DNA of 21,726 nt from Alphaproteobacteria bacterium. GTDB taxonomy: Bacteria > Pseudomonadota > Alphaproteobacteria > Micavibrionales > UBA2020. The translations under genes and the position numbers were made by a program. Shown here one piece after another: positions 21,632-21,726 of this stretch (within the stretch, counting starts at the first letter, position 1; each line of letters begins with the position of its first letter). The stretch lies in contig JAQSWE010000006.1 of NCBI GenBank assembly GCA_029266795.1, forward strand, positions 1 to 21,726, in the 5' to 3' direction. The notes below the pieces were generated by a model. It did no database searches. It was not told where the DNA came from and saw only the letters and a list, made by a program, of their open reading frames with translations.

Positions 21632-21726
21632 GTGGCAAACGCGCAGCAACCCGACAGCGAGGCGATGAAGTCCTACGTGCTCGACGATATGTCGAGCTAT
21701 CGCGACGGCTTCAAGAACCTCATGAT
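21632..21726 (+). CDS. Second DotI/DotJ-like protein (3' partial)
   Basis: A GTG at 21632 follows AGGAG by 11 bases, with an in-frame ATG at 21665 as alternative. The frame is open to the window edge. The 31 visible residues end in SYRDGFKNLM, which matches YRDGFRNLI just before the membrane helix of the preceding DotI-like protein. This indicates a paralogue in tandem, 31 bases downstream. In Legionella, icmM/dotJ (a short DotI paralogue without the periplasmic domain) lies next to icmL/dotI, so this may be the DotJ counterpart or a second full DotI. The visible part cannot decide which. Confidence 0.8.
   Translation, partial: MANAQQPDSEAMKSYVLDDMSSYRDGFKNLM

Noticed and set aside
1..21726. 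CRISPR array, tRNA, rRNA or insertion sequence
   Set aside because: I saw no regularly spaced direct repeats with unique spacers, no tRNA-like cloverleaf or rRNA segment, and no transposase or terminal inverted repeats.

Overview
The window looks like GC-rich chromosomal DNA of an alphaproteobacterium. That is an inference from three things together: an HK97/gene-transfer-agent-like head module of alphaproteobacterial type, a Dot/Icm-type (type IVB) secretion gene, and a large ankyrin-repeat family with a predicted zincin beside it. A host-associated or predatory lineage would fit, but the sequence does not name one.

Layout. (1) 1-203: the 3' end of a plus-strand gene with a Pro/Ala/Glu/Lys-rich tail. 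(2) 200-8256: a minus-strand phage or gene-transfer-agent head module, read right to left as small terminase, large terminase, portal, prohead protease, HK97 capsid, a small protein of unknown role, head-tail connector, head closure, then a membrane protein. No tail genes follow. Two plus-strand genes (4235-5381) with their own promoters sit between portal and protease; they share a sequence block and look like inserted cargo. Two strong stem-loops (1545-1581 and 2054-2128) flank the gene downstream of capsid. (3) 8523-20344: a long minus-strand array, read right to left as a predicted HELAH metallopeptidase, five ankyrin-repeat proteins, a 63-residue protein, a sixth ankyrin protein of about 21 repeats, and two small Sec-exported proteins. 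Most junctions are ATGA overlaps or very short gaps, so the genes are probably transcribed in a few units and translationally coupled. (4) 20345-20730: a divergent, partly AT-rich intergenic region. (5) 20731-21726: a plus-strand dotI/icmL-family gene, followed by the start of a second gene that opens with the same YRDGF-NL motif, so a tandem DotI/DotJ-like pair.

Working model (inference): the ankyrin/metallopeptidase array is an effector arsenal placed head-to-head with the inner-membrane part of a type IVB secretion system. The most testable hint is that three of the array's large proteins, two ankyrin proteins and the metallopeptidase, end in nearly the same C-terminal sequence, KAP(R/S/T)P-stop, and Dot/Icm substrates are generally recognised through their C-termini. 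The head module appears to be a separate, possibly defective or split element.
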